A stretch of DNA of 64,000 bases from Rikenella microfusus DSM 15922 (GCF_000427365.1 NZ_KE386488.1:1399882-1463881), one strand, 5' to 3'; positions 32,714-41,939 are shown, counted from the first letter of the stretch. Translations and numbers: made by a program. The notes: generated by a model not told the origin, from the letters alone.

Positions 32714-34474
32714 TCAAAGGCAGGGTTTGATGTCTTTGATCCTCAGTTGGGGCGTGACGTTGCCCTGGTAATGGTTTTCGACTACGTTGTAGCAGATGTC
32801 GATGGCGCCGCCGCGTTTGATGTGTTCGAAGCAGTCGGTTTGCCCGAAGGCGATGGCGGACATCGGGGTAAAGGGGCGTTGGCCCTGGATCAGTTCCATT
32901 TTCAGGTGTTCGCCCCGCGCTCCGACCAACCGTGCCGTGCCGTTGTCGCTGACGTTCCGGGTCATGAACACGGGGGCCGGATTGCCGGGGCCGAAAGGCT
33001 GGAAGGCGTTCAGCGTCCGGCGGAAGGCGGGCGTGATGTCGGCGAATCCGAGCGGTTCGTCGATGTCGATCTGCGGGACGAGCATGTCGGGTTCGATATT
33101 GGCTTCGACGTAGGCCTCGAAGCGTGCTTTGAACTCTTCGATCCGCTCCGGCCGCATGGTCAGGCCGGCGGCGTAGGTGTGTCCGCCGAAGTTTTCGAGC
33201 AGGTCGGCGCACGATTCGACGGCCTGGTAGAGGTCGAATCCGGGAACGGAACGGGCCGACCCGGTCACCAGCCCGTGGCTCATGGTCAGCACCACGGTGG
33301 GGCGGAAGTAGGTCTCGATCAGCCGCGAGGCCACGATGCCCACGACGCCTTTCATCCAGTTCGGGTTGTAGATCACCGTGCATTTCTTGTCCAGCATTTC
33401 GGGGGTTTGTTCGATGAACCGGTGGGCTTCGAGGGTGATGTTCCGGTCGATGCTTTTGCGGTCTTTGTTGAACGTGTCGATCTGCTGTACGTAATACATG
33501 GCCCGCTGTTCGTTGAGGGCGGTCAGCAGCCGGACGGCGGTGCGTCCGCCGGACTGGGCGCGGGGATCGTCTTCGTCGATCTCGATCTCCATACGGCCTG
33601 CGGCGTTGATGCGGGGGCCGATTTTGAAGACGATGTCGTCGATGGCGATCGTGTGCCGTTCCAGCCCGCAGAGCTTGATGATGGCGGCCAGCCCTTTGTT
33701 GGGCTGGCGGTTGAGCCGGATAAGACCGTAGTGGGCCAGTATCCGGTTTTCGCCGATGATGGGCACGATGTCGGACGCGATGCTGACGGCCACCAGGTCC
33801 AGCAGCGGTTCGATGGTGCCGAACGGCAGCTCCTTGAATTGGCAGAAGGCCTGGATGAGTTTGAATCCGACTCCGCATCCGGAGAGGTCTTTGAACGGGT
33901 AGGTGCAGTCTTCCCTTTTGGGGTCGAGCACGGCGACGGCCTGCGGGATGGAGTCTCCCGGCAGGTGGTGGTCGCAAATGATGAAGTCAATCCCTTTGCG
34001 CTTGGCGTAGGCTACTTTGGAACAGGCTTTGATCCCGCAGTCGAGGGCGATGATCAGCTTCGCTCCGTTGTCGGCGGCGTAGTCGATCCCCTTTTCCGAG
34101 ATTCCGTACCCTTCGGCGTACCGGTCGGGTATGTAGAAAAGGAGGTCGTCCATCCATCGCGAGAGGAAGTTGTAGACCAATGCCACGGCGGTGATTCCGT
34201 CGACGTCGTAGTCGCCGTAAACCATCACGCGTTCCCGATGGGATATGGCATGTTCGATCCGCTGGACGGCGAACATCATATCTTTCATCAGGTACGGATC
34301 GTGCAGTTCGTCGAGCTTGGGGTCGAAGAATTGCCGTGCCAGTTCCGTCGTGTCTATGCCGCGCTGAACCAAGAGGTTCGCCAGCCTGGGGTCGATGCCG
34401 AGCGTGGCGGAGAGTGCCTCCACTTTCGCCGCATCGCCCGCGGGCCGGACGACCCACTTCTTGTCTGCGTGCAT
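32714..34474 (-). CDS. recJ: Single-stranded-DNA exonuclease RecJ
   Basis: The 586-residue 5'-to-3' exonuclease acts in recombination and mismatch repair. The DHH-phosphoesterase metal motifs are intact: VYGDYDVDGITA (about 83-94), LDCGIKA, CDHHLPGD and ASDIVPI. The DHHA1 motif FGGHTYAAGLTM lies near residue 430, and an OB-like C-terminal domain follows. It has a clear terminator downstream. Upstream is the long repeat L3 and no obvious promoter. Confidence 0.95.
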   Translation of the reverse strand: MHADKKWVVRPAGDAAKVEALSATLGIDPRLANLLVQRGIDTTELARQFFDPKLDELHDPYLMKDMMFAVQRIEHAISHRERVMVYGDYDVDGITAVALVYNFLSRWMDDLLFYIPDRYAEGYGISEKGIDYAADNGAKLIIALDCGIKACSKVAYAKRKGIDFIICDHHLPGDSIPQAVAVLDPKREDCTYPFKDLSGCGVGFKLIQAFCQFKELPFGTIEPLLDLVAVSIASDIVPIIGENRILAHYGLIRLNRQPNKGLAAIIKLCGLERHTIAIDDIVFKIGPRINAAGRMEIEIDEDDPRAQSGGRTAVRLLTALNEQRAMYYVQQIDTFNKDRKSIDRNITLEAHRFIEQTPEMLDKKCTVIYNPNWMKGVVGIVASRLIETYFRPTVVLTMSHGLVTGSARSVPGFDLYQAVESCADLLENFGGHTYAAGLTMRPERIEEFKARFEAYVEANIEPDMLVPQIDIDEPLGFADITPAFRRTLNAFQPFGPGNPAPVFMTRNVSDNGTARLVGARGEHLKMELIQGQRPFTPMSAIAFGQTDCFEHIKRGGAIDICYNVVENHYQGNVTPQLRIKDIKPCL

Positions 34475-34554
34475 GATGTTATATTTTTTTGTTTACTTTT
34501 TTTCATCGTGTTTCGTGGTACCGGGCGCGGCTGCTGTTGCTGCCGCGCCGGTTG

Positions 34555-35245
34555 AGCGAGCAAAAAAGAAGGCAAAAAACCCGCCGGGAATGCGATTCCC
34601 CGCCCCTGACTCCCGTCGGATCGGAAAATCGCACATTCCCGGGTCGGCAGCCTATACCCGTGCTTCGACTCCCAGTCAAAAGCCGGGAGTACTTTTTAAG
34701 CCTGCATGATCATCATGTTCTCCCTTAGTCAGGCCGGAGCCGCCCCCGGCGAAGGCCTGCAACTGCGCGATGCTTGTTGCGGCCCCGCTGGCTCCGGCCT
34801 TGAATCTGCAAATTAAAAGTACGGTTAATTTGCAGGCCAAATCCCAGAGTCAGCGAGGGCAAGACCGCAGGTTGCAGCCGTTAACTTCGCTTCGTTCGTT
34901 TTGCCTGGCGGCTTCCTCGCGCTGCCTCGCCAAAGTCCGCAAGCGGCCTTTAGATCTCGGTACGCTGCTCGGTTCCTCCTTGTGCCTCGGCATTCGTGCA
35001 CCCGACGCTGCCGGTGAGAGCAGCGCAAGCCGGCTTAAGCACTGTCGGAAGGCGAGGAGGAAAGCGCAGCCGACCCCGGTGGCTCTCGGCTACTGCATCG
35101 GTTCGCCGAGGGTGGGTTGCCGTTCCGGCTTCCTCCTTGCGCCTCGGCCATACGAACAAGTTCGATGGCGCTCGGCTACTGCGTCGGTTCGGGCTGACCG
35201 CTGCGCGGCAGACGATTAACCGTAGGGTTAAGGTGCTTACCCGTT
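34555..35245. repeat. Long interspersed repeat, copy L3 (core reversed)
   Basis: The core lies at about 34575-34660 in the opposite orientation to the other copies (GGGAATGCGATTCCCC, then GGAAAATCGCACATTCCC). Further right, 34880-35080 holds the type II interior read the other way (CGTTTTGCCTGGCGGCTTCC and CTCGCCAAAGTCCGCAAGCG), as in elements A and D. AAATTAAAAGTACGGTTAAT-like segments, resembling those in L1, L2 and L4, mark module borders. It fills the gap between recJ and lipB; the rest, to 35450, shows nothing else. Confidence 0.7.
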
Positions 35246-35450
35246 CGGCTTTGCGCCCACCCCCCGGAAGCCGCAAAGCGGCTTGGGCGCGAAAGCCGGC
35301 GATTCTTACTGAATCGCGGAGACTAAATGCCCTGCCGTTATTCCATTCGGGTCGGGCGCCCGGTTCGCCTGCCGTGCGCTCCCGGTGTCGGATTTTCGCG
35401 GCGAGGCGGTCGCATGAACGTTCGAGTCTGCCGCAGTCCGTTTCCCGCTG

Positions 35451-36143
35451 TTATTCCGCTCCGAAGAGGCGCATGAAATTCCGCACGTAGGCTCTCTTTA
35501 CTTCCTCCATCGAAAGGACGGCGCGGCCGCTGCCGGCCAGCTCCGCCTCCATGGAGGTAACCCCTTTGTCCGTGAAGCCGCAGGGGTTGATATAGTTGAA
35601 ATATTTCAGGTCGGTGGTTACGTTCAGCGCGAAACCGTGCATGGTCACGAACCGCGACGCCTTGACGCCGATCGCGCAGATTTTCCGTTCGGGTTTCGTC
35701 GCCGCGGCGTCGAGCCATACGCCCGTGGCATGTTCCACGCGCCGGCCTTCGATGCCCCATTCGGCGACGGTCGCGATCACGCTCTCTTCCAGCAGGCGGA
35801 TATACTCCTTCAGCCCTACGCCATGCCCGCCTATCGACGAGAGGTCCAGTATCGGGTATCCCACTAACTGCCCGTAACCGTGATAGGTGATGTCCCCTCC
35901 GCGGTCGATGTGGTAATAGCTCGCCCCGATGCTTTTCAGGAACGTTTCGCTGACCAGTAAATTGTTCGCGCGGCCGCTTTTGCCGAGCGTGTAGACGTGC
36001 GGATGCTCGCACAGCATCAGAATGCCCCGCGCCCCGGCCTCCGACGGTTCTCCGGCGGAGGCGAGCAGCCCGGCGAAATGCCGCTGCTGTTCTTCCCACG
36101 CCGTACCGTAGTCGATCACGCCCCTGTCGATCACTTCGATCAT
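35451..36143 (-). CDS. lipB: Octanoyltransferase (lipoyl/octanoyl transfer)
   Basis: The 230-residue enzyme moves octanoate from acyl-ACP to lipoyl domains, just before LipA inserts sulfur. The family motif HIDRGGDITYHGYGQLVGYPILDL (about 78-101) is intact. The catalytic lysine is in AIGVKASRFVTMHG and the cysteine in NYINPCGFTDKG. The start is set by an ATGA overlap with the lipA stop (ATG at 36143), implying translational coupling; a longer frame running through lipA is spurious. Confidence 0.95.
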   Translation of the reverse strand: MIEVIDRGVIDYGTAWEEQQRHFAGLLASAGEPSEAGARGILMLCEHPHVYTLGKSGRANNLLVSETFLKSIGASYYHIDRGGDITYHGYGQLVGYPILDLSSIGGHGVGLKEYIRLLEESVIATVAEWGIEGRRVEHATGVWLDAAATKPERKICAIGVKASRFVTMHGFALNVTTDLKYFNYINPCGFTDKGVTSMEAELAGSGRAVLSMEEVKRAYVRNFMRLFGAE

Positions 36144-37078
36144 GACTGCCCCCTTTCTCCGCACGAAAGCGCGGATAACGGCCGTCTCGTCTTGGGCGCG
36201 AGCCGGTCGGCCATATAGGAAGAACGTACCAGCGGCCCGCTTTCGGTATGCGCGATGCCGCGCTCTTCGGCGGCCGCTTTGTAGGCCGCGAAAGTATCCG
36301 GGTGGATGTATTCGGCTACCGGATAGTGCCGGGGCGTCGGTTGCAGGTATTGTCCGATCGTCATGCGCCGCACGCCGGCCGCCGCCAGGTCGTCGAGGGT
36401 GCGGAGCACTTCGTCCCGGGTTTCGCCGAGGCCGACCATCACGGCGCTTTTGGCCAGATACGAATCGTCGTGGCGGTTGCCATGGTCGGTGATGTGCCGC
36501 AATACGTTCAGCGAGGTCGCGTAGGATGCCCGCCTGTCCCTGACGGCGGGGGTCAGCCGTTCGACGGTTTCGAGATTGTGGCCCACGATGTCGGCGCCGG
36601 CCTCCAGAATGGTGTCCAGCAAGGCGGGATCGCCGCAAAAGTCGGGGATAAGCAGTTCGATGGTGGTTTCGGGATTGAGTTCCCGGATCGCCCGTACGGT
36701 CGCCGCCCAGTGGGCGGCCCCGCCGTCCGCGAGGTCGTCGCGGTCTACCGAGGTGACAACGGCGTGCCGTAGTCCCATGAGTCGTACGGAACGGGCGATT
36801 TTGACCGGCTCGGCCGGGTCGAGGGGCGCCGGACGCGCCGAAGATTTGGTCGCGCAGAAACGGCAGGCGCGGGTGCACGTGTCGCCCCCGATCATAAAAG
36901 TAGCGGTCCCCCTGCTCCAGCATTCGGAGATATTGGGGCAGCGGCCGCTCGCGCAGATCGTATGTAAATCGTGCCGCCGCACCACTGCGGCGACATCGGC
37001 ATAACGCGGATCGTTATGAAGTTTTACTTTAAGCCATTCCGGTTTGTGCGTGCCGACTTTCTCATGGTTCGAGGGCAT
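36140..37078 (-). CDS. lipA: Lipoyl synthase
   Basis: The 312-residue radical-SAM enzyme inserts two sulfurs into octanoyl chains. It has both iron-sulfur sites: the LipA-specific CASGRCPNISEC cluster (about 43-54) and the radical-SAM CTRACRFC motif (about 68-75). The terminal RSSYMADR segment carries the conserved serine ligand of the auxiliary cluster. It is the first gene of a lipA-lipB operon. A TTACTTTG box (seven of eight) lies at 37114-37107. Confidence 0.96.
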   Translation of the reverse strand: MPSNHEKVGTHKPEWLKVKLHNDPRYADVAAVVRRHDLHTICASGRCPNISECWSRGTATFMIGGDTCTRACRFCATKSSARPAPLDPAEPVKIARSVRLMGLRHAVVTSVDRDDLADGGAAHWAATVRAIRELNPETTIELLIPDFCGDPALLDTILEAGADIVGHNLETVERLTPAVRDRRASYATSLNVLRHITDHGNRHDDSYLAKSAVMVGLGETRDEVLRTLDDLAAAGVRRMTIGQYLQPTPRHYPVAEYIHPDTFAAYKAAAEERGIAHTESGPLVRSSYMADRLAPKTRRPLSALSCGERGQS

Positions 37079-37373
37079 TATCGGTTTTCGTTTTTTCTGT
37101 TACTTACAAAGTAACGAAAAATCCCGCACATTTCCGAGCCGGCGGAGCGATTTAATCGGGCGGGGCGGGAGTGCGGGAGCCGTAACCGTTTGGAAATACG
37201 GCGGCAGGTGTGCGGTGCGGAGCTGCGGTTTTTCCGAAGGCGATGGCCCGGTATGATGCGGTCGTAGTACAGGCGGGGCGGGTTTCCGTCCGCCTGATGC
37301 GAATTTCGGTAACCCGGCTATATACTTCGGCCCGCCGAATGTATCCGGCGGGCCGATTTGTCCGCTTGGTTCC

Positions 37374-37442
37374 GCGGCGGGACGGTTTACAGCCGCCGGG
37401 GGCGGCGCGGGCCGAAAAAGCACCGGCTAAAACTGTATATGA
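37374..37442 (+). repeat. Short GC-rich intergenic repeat R3, copy c
   Basis: GGGACGGTTTACAGCCGCCG, then GGCGGCGCGGGCCGAAAAAG and CTGTATATGACG. It aligns over about 70 bases with the copy at 24784-24862. It lies in the 737-base divergent region between lipA and the BACON lipoprotein gene; 37115-37370 shows nothing else I recognise. Confidence 0.5.
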
Positions 37443-37534
37443 CGACTTTATCCGCAATCGGGCGATGATCTCCCCGAACGGCCCGGCCGGGAGAACTTGT
37501 ACCGGTTTTCAGGGGGATAATCCTGTTTTTTCCG

Positions 37535-37542
37535 TACTTTTG
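37535..37542 (+). promoter_or_regulatory. -7 box of the BACON lipoprotein gene
   Basis: TACTTTTG matches TAnnTTTG. It predicts a start near 37549 and a leader of about 265 bases that contains the large hairpin at 37596-37739. Confidence 0.5.
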
Positions 37543-37595
37543 CCTCCGGACGGATGTGCTCCGGCCGGACATATCGGATTATCGAAAGAAGCGTT

Positions 37596-37739
37596 ATGCT
37601 TATCCTGTAACTTGGAAACCTGAGAAATTTCGGAGTGAATGCAGGGATGGCATGGTGGTTCTCACGCTATGGCGTGGGCTGCTATTCCTACATCTGTATT
37701 CACGGGTTTTCTCAGGACCTCCAAGTTAAGACGTAGCAT
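37596..37739 (+). ncRNA. Candidate structured RNA leader, copy 1
   Basis: Successive stems close ATGCT/AGCAT (37596-37600, 37735-37739), AACTTGG/CCAAGTT (37609-37615, 37721-37727), CCTGAGAAA/TTTCTCAGG (37619-37627, 37708-37716), GTGAATGCAG/CTGTATTCAC (37635-37644, 37694-37703) and a terminal CTCACGC-TATG-GCGTGGG (37661-37678). Unpaired GGAAACC and GGACCTC border the second stem. The apical region reads GGCATGG..TTCTCACGCTATGG. The element at 41599-41732 repeats this plan with different stems. It lies between the promoter and the ATG, so a cis-acting leader is likely; a separate small RNA is possible. Confidence 0.6.
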
Positions 37740-37815
37740 TGCAGCACCACGCTTCGTAGTTTAAACTCAGATCGGCTTCGGGGTGCTGGGAAGCGGTCAG
37801 TTAAGAACAGGAAAT

Positions 37816-39039
37816 ATGAAAAAAGTTCTTGTAGTGTTGCTGGCGGCGTTCGTTCTGGCCGCCTGCGAAAAAGAGAAGTCGTCCGACAAAGACATCCGGG
37901 TGACGGCGGGGGCTACCAACCAGACGGTTTATGCCGACGAAACCGCGTCGGCGGAAAACCCGCAGGTGAAATTCTCCACCACGGGTCCCTGGCATGCCGA
38001 AGTCGAGGATGCGACCGAATCGAAGGCGGCTGCGGCGGCCGATTGGGTGACGCTGAGCCGGACGAGCGGCGATGCGGCCGGCGATTATACGCTGGAGATC
38101 ACGCTCAGCGTCAATTATACGGGCGCCGACCGGAAGGCGTTGATCCGGATCGTTTGCGGCGAGACTGTCGTGACGATCACGATCGTCCAGAAAGGCGTTA
38201 CCGAAGCGGGCGAACAGCCGGTGCCCGACCCGAACGTGCCCGGAACGGGGAAAGCCGCCAAGGAAATCATCACTTACGGCTCGGTTCCCGCCGGTACGAT
38301 CGATACGCACAGCTGGTTCGAGTGCGACGATCAGGGGCGTATCGTCCAGACCTCTTATATGGAGGATGGGGACTCGGAACCGTTCGTCGAACAGAAGCTC
38401 GTGTATGAGGCAAACCGGTTGATTCTGACCGCATACGACGAAATGGTGGAGGTCAAACCGGACGGCAGCTCCGAGAGCCATGTCGTGGAATTTGTTTCGC
38501 ATTACGAAATGGAGGACGGGCGTCTGGTCAAAGGGCTGGAATCCGACGGCGAGCCGAATCGGGATACGTGGACTTATGATGAAGGAGGATATCTGGTCGA
38601 ATACAAATCGCACGGCTCCTGGGAAGAGGGTATATGCGACCCGGAAGGTAACTGCACGACGGTTACGAAAGATTATTTCACGACCTATGCTTATACGTGG
38701 GAAAACGGTTGCCCGGTGACCGTGACCCAGAAAAGCGACAACGAAAAGGACCCGCTCGATCTGACCGCCCGTTGCGAATTCGGGAACCGGGCTTCCGGCA
38801 TTGCCAATTTCGACCTGTTCACCGCCTTGATCGAAACCGGAGACTGGGGACTGGGTTACAACCTGGCCGGGAAGCGGCCCGCGCGGCTGCCGGAGAAGAT
38901 CGTGATGACCGACAATAGCGACGGCGAGGTGCAGGAGGCGACGTTCCGTTACGAATTCGACGGCGACGGGGCGGTGACGAAAGTGTACCGGAACCTGAAC
39001 AATCACGGCGAAGAGCTGATCGTCGAAATCGTTTATTGA
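37816..39039 (+). CDS. BACON-domain surface lipoprotein
   Basis: The 407-residue product has a lipoprotein signal (VLLAAFVLAACEKEK, lipidated Cys about residue 17). A BACON domain (about 25-135) contains WVTLSRTSGDAAGDYTLEIT and ends VVTITIVQKGV. The rest, about 155-407, resembles DUF4595-type repeats: short beta hairpins with Y-x-Y-D/E-x-x-G phrases (WTYDEGGYLVEY, YEFDGDGAVTKVY). BACON domains are thought to bind carbohydrate or mucin. The ATG at 37816 is chosen because the signal peptide begins MKKVLVVLL; an earlier ATG at 37783 is unlikely. It converges on the barrel protein gene, sharing a terminator region. Confidence 0.85.
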   Translation: MKKVLVVLLAAFVLAACEKEKSSDKDIRVTAGATNQTVYADETASAENPQVKFSTTGPWHAEVEDATESKAAAAADWVTLSRTSGDAAGDYTLEITLSVNYTGADRKALIRIVCGETVVTITIVQKGVTEAGEQPVPDPNVPGTGKAAKEIITYGSVPAGTIDTHSWFECDDQGRIVQTSYMEDGDSEPFVEQKLVYEANRLILTAYDEMVEVKPDGSSESHVVEFVSHYEMEDGRLVKGLESDGEPNRDTWTYDEGGYLVEYKSHGSWEEGICDPEGNCTTVTKDYFTTYAYTWENGCPVTVTQKSDNEKDPLDLTARCEFGNRASGIANFDLFTALIETGDWGLGYNLAGKRPARLPEKIVMTDNSDGEVQEATFRYEFDGDGAVTKVYRNLNNHGEELIVEIVY

Positions 39040-39079
39040 CCGGTTGGGGCCCAGGCCTCGGTCGGCTGTCATATATGGG

Positions 39080-39118
39080 AACGGGCGTACCTCGCAAAAC
39101 AGAGGTGCGCCCGTTTTG
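39080..39118 (+). terminator. Terminator after the BACON lipoprotein gene
   Basis: A 14-bp stem AACGGGCGTACCTC/GAGGTGCGCCCGTT with one G-U pair and an 8-base loop, followed by TTG and a T-rich tail. It is between convergent genes. Confidence 0.75.
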
Positions 39119-39141
39119 CTTTCGGGACGGGGAGGCAGAGG

Positions 39142-41556
39142 TCAGAACCGCCAGGTAGCGGTGACGAAAAAATTGATGCCTTGCGCGTAGTAGTATTTCG
39201 AATCCAGCGGCAGGTAATCCCCGTCCGCATTCCGGCGCAGCCGCGACGATTCGTAGCCGCCCGTGCGGATGTTGCGGCGGTTCAGGACATTGTTGATTCC
39301 CGCATAGATGCCTGCCCGTTGTTCGCCGAGGTAGAAAGTTTTGCCGACGAACAGGTCGATCGTCGCGCCTGCCCCGAAGTTCTCCTGATCGAAAAGGATG
39401 CGGTAGTCCGTCTTTTCCAAAGCCCGTTCCGTGCGCCGCAGCGGGGTGGGCGCGATGTAGTTGCCCGCGAAACCGTTCAGCGCCGCCGACAGGATCCAGG
39501 AACGGGGCGTGTATTCGATCTCCAGCACGCCGATCGTTTGCGGCCCGGTGGCTGTGCGGAGGCTTTTGTAGAACACGGTTTCGGTCTCGGTCTCCGCGCC
39601 GGTGCTCTCCTGCAATTCGAGCGCGCGGGGGTTCGAGGTGTAGCGGTTGTCCGACAGCACGCCCGCCGCGCGGAGCCAGAGCTGCCGGCCGAGTTGCACC
39701 TCGGCGGAGAGTTCGACGCCCAGATGGCGCGTGTCGATGCCGGACATCAGGTAGTTGCAGAAAAAATGGTTGAGGTCGTCGTAGAAGTCGCGCACCTCCG
39801 TCCGGTTGCGCAGCGAGGTTGCGAACGTGCCGAAGTAGGCGCGGAAAAAGGGCGTGCGGTAGTCGATGCGCAGCTCTGCGCCGAGGATGTTTTCGTTTTT
39901 CAGGCCGGGCACATAGGCGTTGCGGTATTCCGGCGAGATAAAGGCGTTCTGCGGGGTCGGCGCGAGGCTCTGCGCCGTGAACCGGAAACCGGCCCGGAAG
40001 CGGCTGCCCACGTTGTAGCCCGCTCCTCCCTCGACGAGCCATTCGGCCCGTGTCAGCCACGGCGACCAGCCGAACGATTCGCTGCCGGGGAAGTTCTGTT
40101 TGTCGTAGTATCCGAAACGGCGGCAGGCCGCCATGCCCAGCGACCCCGCGGCTTCGAAATCCCACTCCCGGTGCCGCTTCGTGAAACGTGTCCAAAGCCG
40201 GGGCGCGAGCATCTGAACGGAATATTTGTAGCCGAACGCCTCCCCTTCGCGTACCTGCCGGTTCGGGTGGCGCATATCGCTCTGGGTATTGTTCCGGATG
40301 TCTTCCGGATTTTCGGCGAAGACGTCCACGTCGAGCCAGTAATCCGCCCCTAACAGATCGTCCAGTCGCTTGTAGTTGAGGTTTTCCGCGCCGGCCAGTT
40401 CGATGCCGCCCCTCAAAAGCGTCTTGTTGTCGGGTCGCCACTCGGCCGCCGACTGGAATGTAAATTCGCGGTAGTCGCGCACGCGGCTCGCCAGAATGTA
40501 GTGCGCCCGCGGGGAGTCGTAGCGGTTCCGTTCCGCGAGCGCGGCCCAGTCGATCTGGCGCACGTTTTCGTCCGTCCGCCAAAGTTCGGTTACCCGCTCG
40601 CGTATCGCGCTCCCTTCGGGCTGGAAACTCGGCATGTTGCGGTAATAGTCGGGGCGCGGATTCGGGGCGTTCTGCCAGTCGATGCCCGAATAACTTTCGG
40701 TGCCGAGCCGGGCCGCGAGGGTGGTGGCGATCCGCAGCCGGTCGCCGGAGGCGTATTCGTGGGTCAGCATCGCGACGGGCTGGCGGGCCTTGCGGACGTT
40801 GGCCGACCGCTGTTTGCCGTCCCAGCGTCCCCAGGCGGGGTTGTAGAGGTTGTCGCCGGTCAGGGCGTAGGCTTCGGCGGTCGAGGCGGATGGCAGGGCG
40901 CGTTGGGTAGGGGCGTACCAGGCGGTCAGCGCGATACGGTGTTTGCCGCCGCCGAACCGTTTGGAGAGCGAGCCGAAGGCGGCCCAGCTGTCGTTCCACA
41001 CGCCGTCGATCGAATAGGAGCGGCCCCACGAGCGGCTGGCGAAAAGGGAATAGCCCCAGCCGTTGCGTTCGTTCTCGCCGGAGTTGTAGCCTGCCGTGCC
41101 GCGGAGTTTATAGGTGCGGTTCGAGGTCGAGAAAGCGATTTTGCCGCCTTTGGCCTGCTGCCACGGCAGGATCAGGCGGTCTTCGCTGCGTCCGACGGAA
41201 CCGGGGATGAGCCGGTCGCGGTCGTAAACGGCGGTGCCGACGGCGGTCAGGCCGCTGACGGCGTTCCAGGCGGGAGCGCCGCGGAACCAGTCGGCGAAAG
41301 CCACGCCGCCCATGCGGAGGGTGCGGTAACGCCAGTCGTATCCGCGCGGCCGGTAGCGCATGAAACTGAAACCGAAGCCGGTGGCCTGCCCGAAATAGCT
41401 GTCGTAGGCGTGCAGGGGGCCGAATCCGAAGGCATCTTCGTCGGCGTCCATCCGCCATGCGGCACGTTCCGCGGCGGGGTCGCTCTGCCGGGACTGGGCG
41501 GTCGCTTTGTCGTATAAAGACAGAAAAATGAAGAAAAACGGTATAAAAATACGCAT
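39142..41556 (-). CDS. TonB-dependent-receptor-like outer membrane barrel
   Basis: The 804-residue protein has a signal peptide (MRIFIPFFFIFLSLYDKATAQ), many alternating beta strands and a C-terminal phenylalanine (INFFVTATWRF), all typical of an outer membrane barrel. The N-terminal 40-130 region (FGFGPLHAYDSYFGQATGF; FMRYRPRGYDWRYRTLRMGG) resembles the plug of a Bacteroidota TonB-dependent receptor group, but is short. There is no carboxypeptidase-like N-terminal domain, no SusD partner and no obvious TonB box. The start at 41556 is chosen for the signal peptide; 41583 is possible. The promoter box is far upstream (41947-41940), leaving a leader of about 380 bases with a large hairpin. Confidence 0.82.
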   Translation of the reverse strand: MRIFIPFFFIFLSLYDKATAQSRQSDPAAERAAWRMDADEDAFGFGPLHAYDSYFGQATGFGFSFMRYRPRGYDWRYRTLRMGGVAFADWFRGAPAWNAVSGLTAVGTAVYDRDRLIPGSVGRSEDRLILPWQQAKGGKIAFSTSNRTYKLRGTAGYNSGENERNGWGYSLFASRSWGRSYSIDGVWNDSWAAFGSLSKRFGGGKHRIALTAWYAPTQRALPSASTAEAYALTGDNLYNPAWGRWDGKQRSANVRKARQPVAMLTHEYASGDRLRIATTLAARLGTESYSGIDWQNAPNPRPDYYRNMPSFQPEGSAIRERVTELWRTDENVRQIDWAALAERNRYDSPRAHYILASRVRDYREFTFQSAAEWRPDNKTLLRGGIELAGAENLNYKRLDDLLGADYWLDVDVFAENPEDIRNNTQSDMRHPNRQVREGEAFGYKYSVQMLAPRLWTRFTKRHREWDFEAAGSLGMAACRRFGYYDKQNFPGSESFGWSPWLTRAEWLVEGGAGYNVGSRFRAGFRFTAQSLAPTPQNAFISPEYRNAYVPGLKNENILGAELRIDYRTPFFRAYFGTFATSLRNRTEVRDFYDDLNHFFCNYLMSGIDTRHLGVELSAEVQLGRQLWLRAAGVLSDNRYTSNPRALELQESTGAETETETVFYKSLRTATGPQTIGVLEIEYTPRSWILSAALNGFAGNYIAPTPLRRTERALEKTDYRILFDQENFGAGATIDLFVGKTFYLGEQRAGIYAGINNVLNRRNIRTGGYESSRLRRNADGDYLPLDSKYYYAQGINFFVTATWRF

Positions 41557-41598
41557 CGACCTTTTCGGGTATAGAAAAGGCACGAGTCTTTCACTATG

Positions 41599-41732
41599 TC
41601 GCTCGTGGGTCCGTCGCTAAACAGAACACCCTAAAACACCCATAGCTCCAGACCCATGCCGTGATTGACATGAGCTGAAGCTCGGTGTTTTGAATGTTCT
41701 CTTTCGTTCTGTTAGCGACGGTTTTCGAGCGA
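41599..41732 (-). ncRNA. Candidate structured RNA leader, copy 2
   Basis: On the plus strand TCGCTCG (41599-41605) pairs with CGAGCGA (41726-41732), CCGTCGCTAA (41611-41620) with TTAGCGACGG (41712-41721), ACAGAAC with GTTCTGT, AAAACACC (41633-41640) with GGTGTTTT (41684-41691), and GAGCT-GA-AGCTC forms a small hairpin. Read on the minus strand, the coding strand of the barrel gene, it keeps the unpaired GAAAACC and GGACCCA and an apical GGCATGGGTCTGGAGCTATG, as in copy 1 (GGCATGG..CTATGG). It ends 43 bases before the ATG. Confidence 0.6.
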
Positions 41733-41939
41733 GAACTCAGTATATAAGAACGTTGTTTATCGGTTCGGCAAATGCCGGATCGGACCTTCCGGCGACGGGC
41801 CGCAGCCTCTCCCCGCGGAGGCCCGCAACAAGTTGCGAACCCCGCAGGCTTCGCCCCGGAAGAATAAATAAGGTATCCGTCGGGGGAGGTAGCGGACGGG
41901 CCGCTGACGCGGGGATTCGACAGATCGCTTGTCCGATGA

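Noticed and set aside
35451-36923. A 490-codon minus-strand frame covering lipB and part of lipA
   Set aside because: The N-terminal 260 residues are an out-of-frame reading of lipA. True lipB starts at 36143, where an ATGA overlap and family motifs agree.
37596-37739. 6S RNA, SRP RNA or RNase P RNA at the large hairpin
   Set aside because: The conserved sequences of SRP and RNase P RNA are absent. A 6S-like long hairpin is conceivable, but a second copy before another gene does not fit a single-copy 6S gene.
37596-41732. Composite transposon or invertible cassette bounded by the two hairpins
   Set aside because: The hairpins are in inverted orientation, but their stems differ in sequence, so they could not recombine by homology. 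There is no recombinase and no target duplication.
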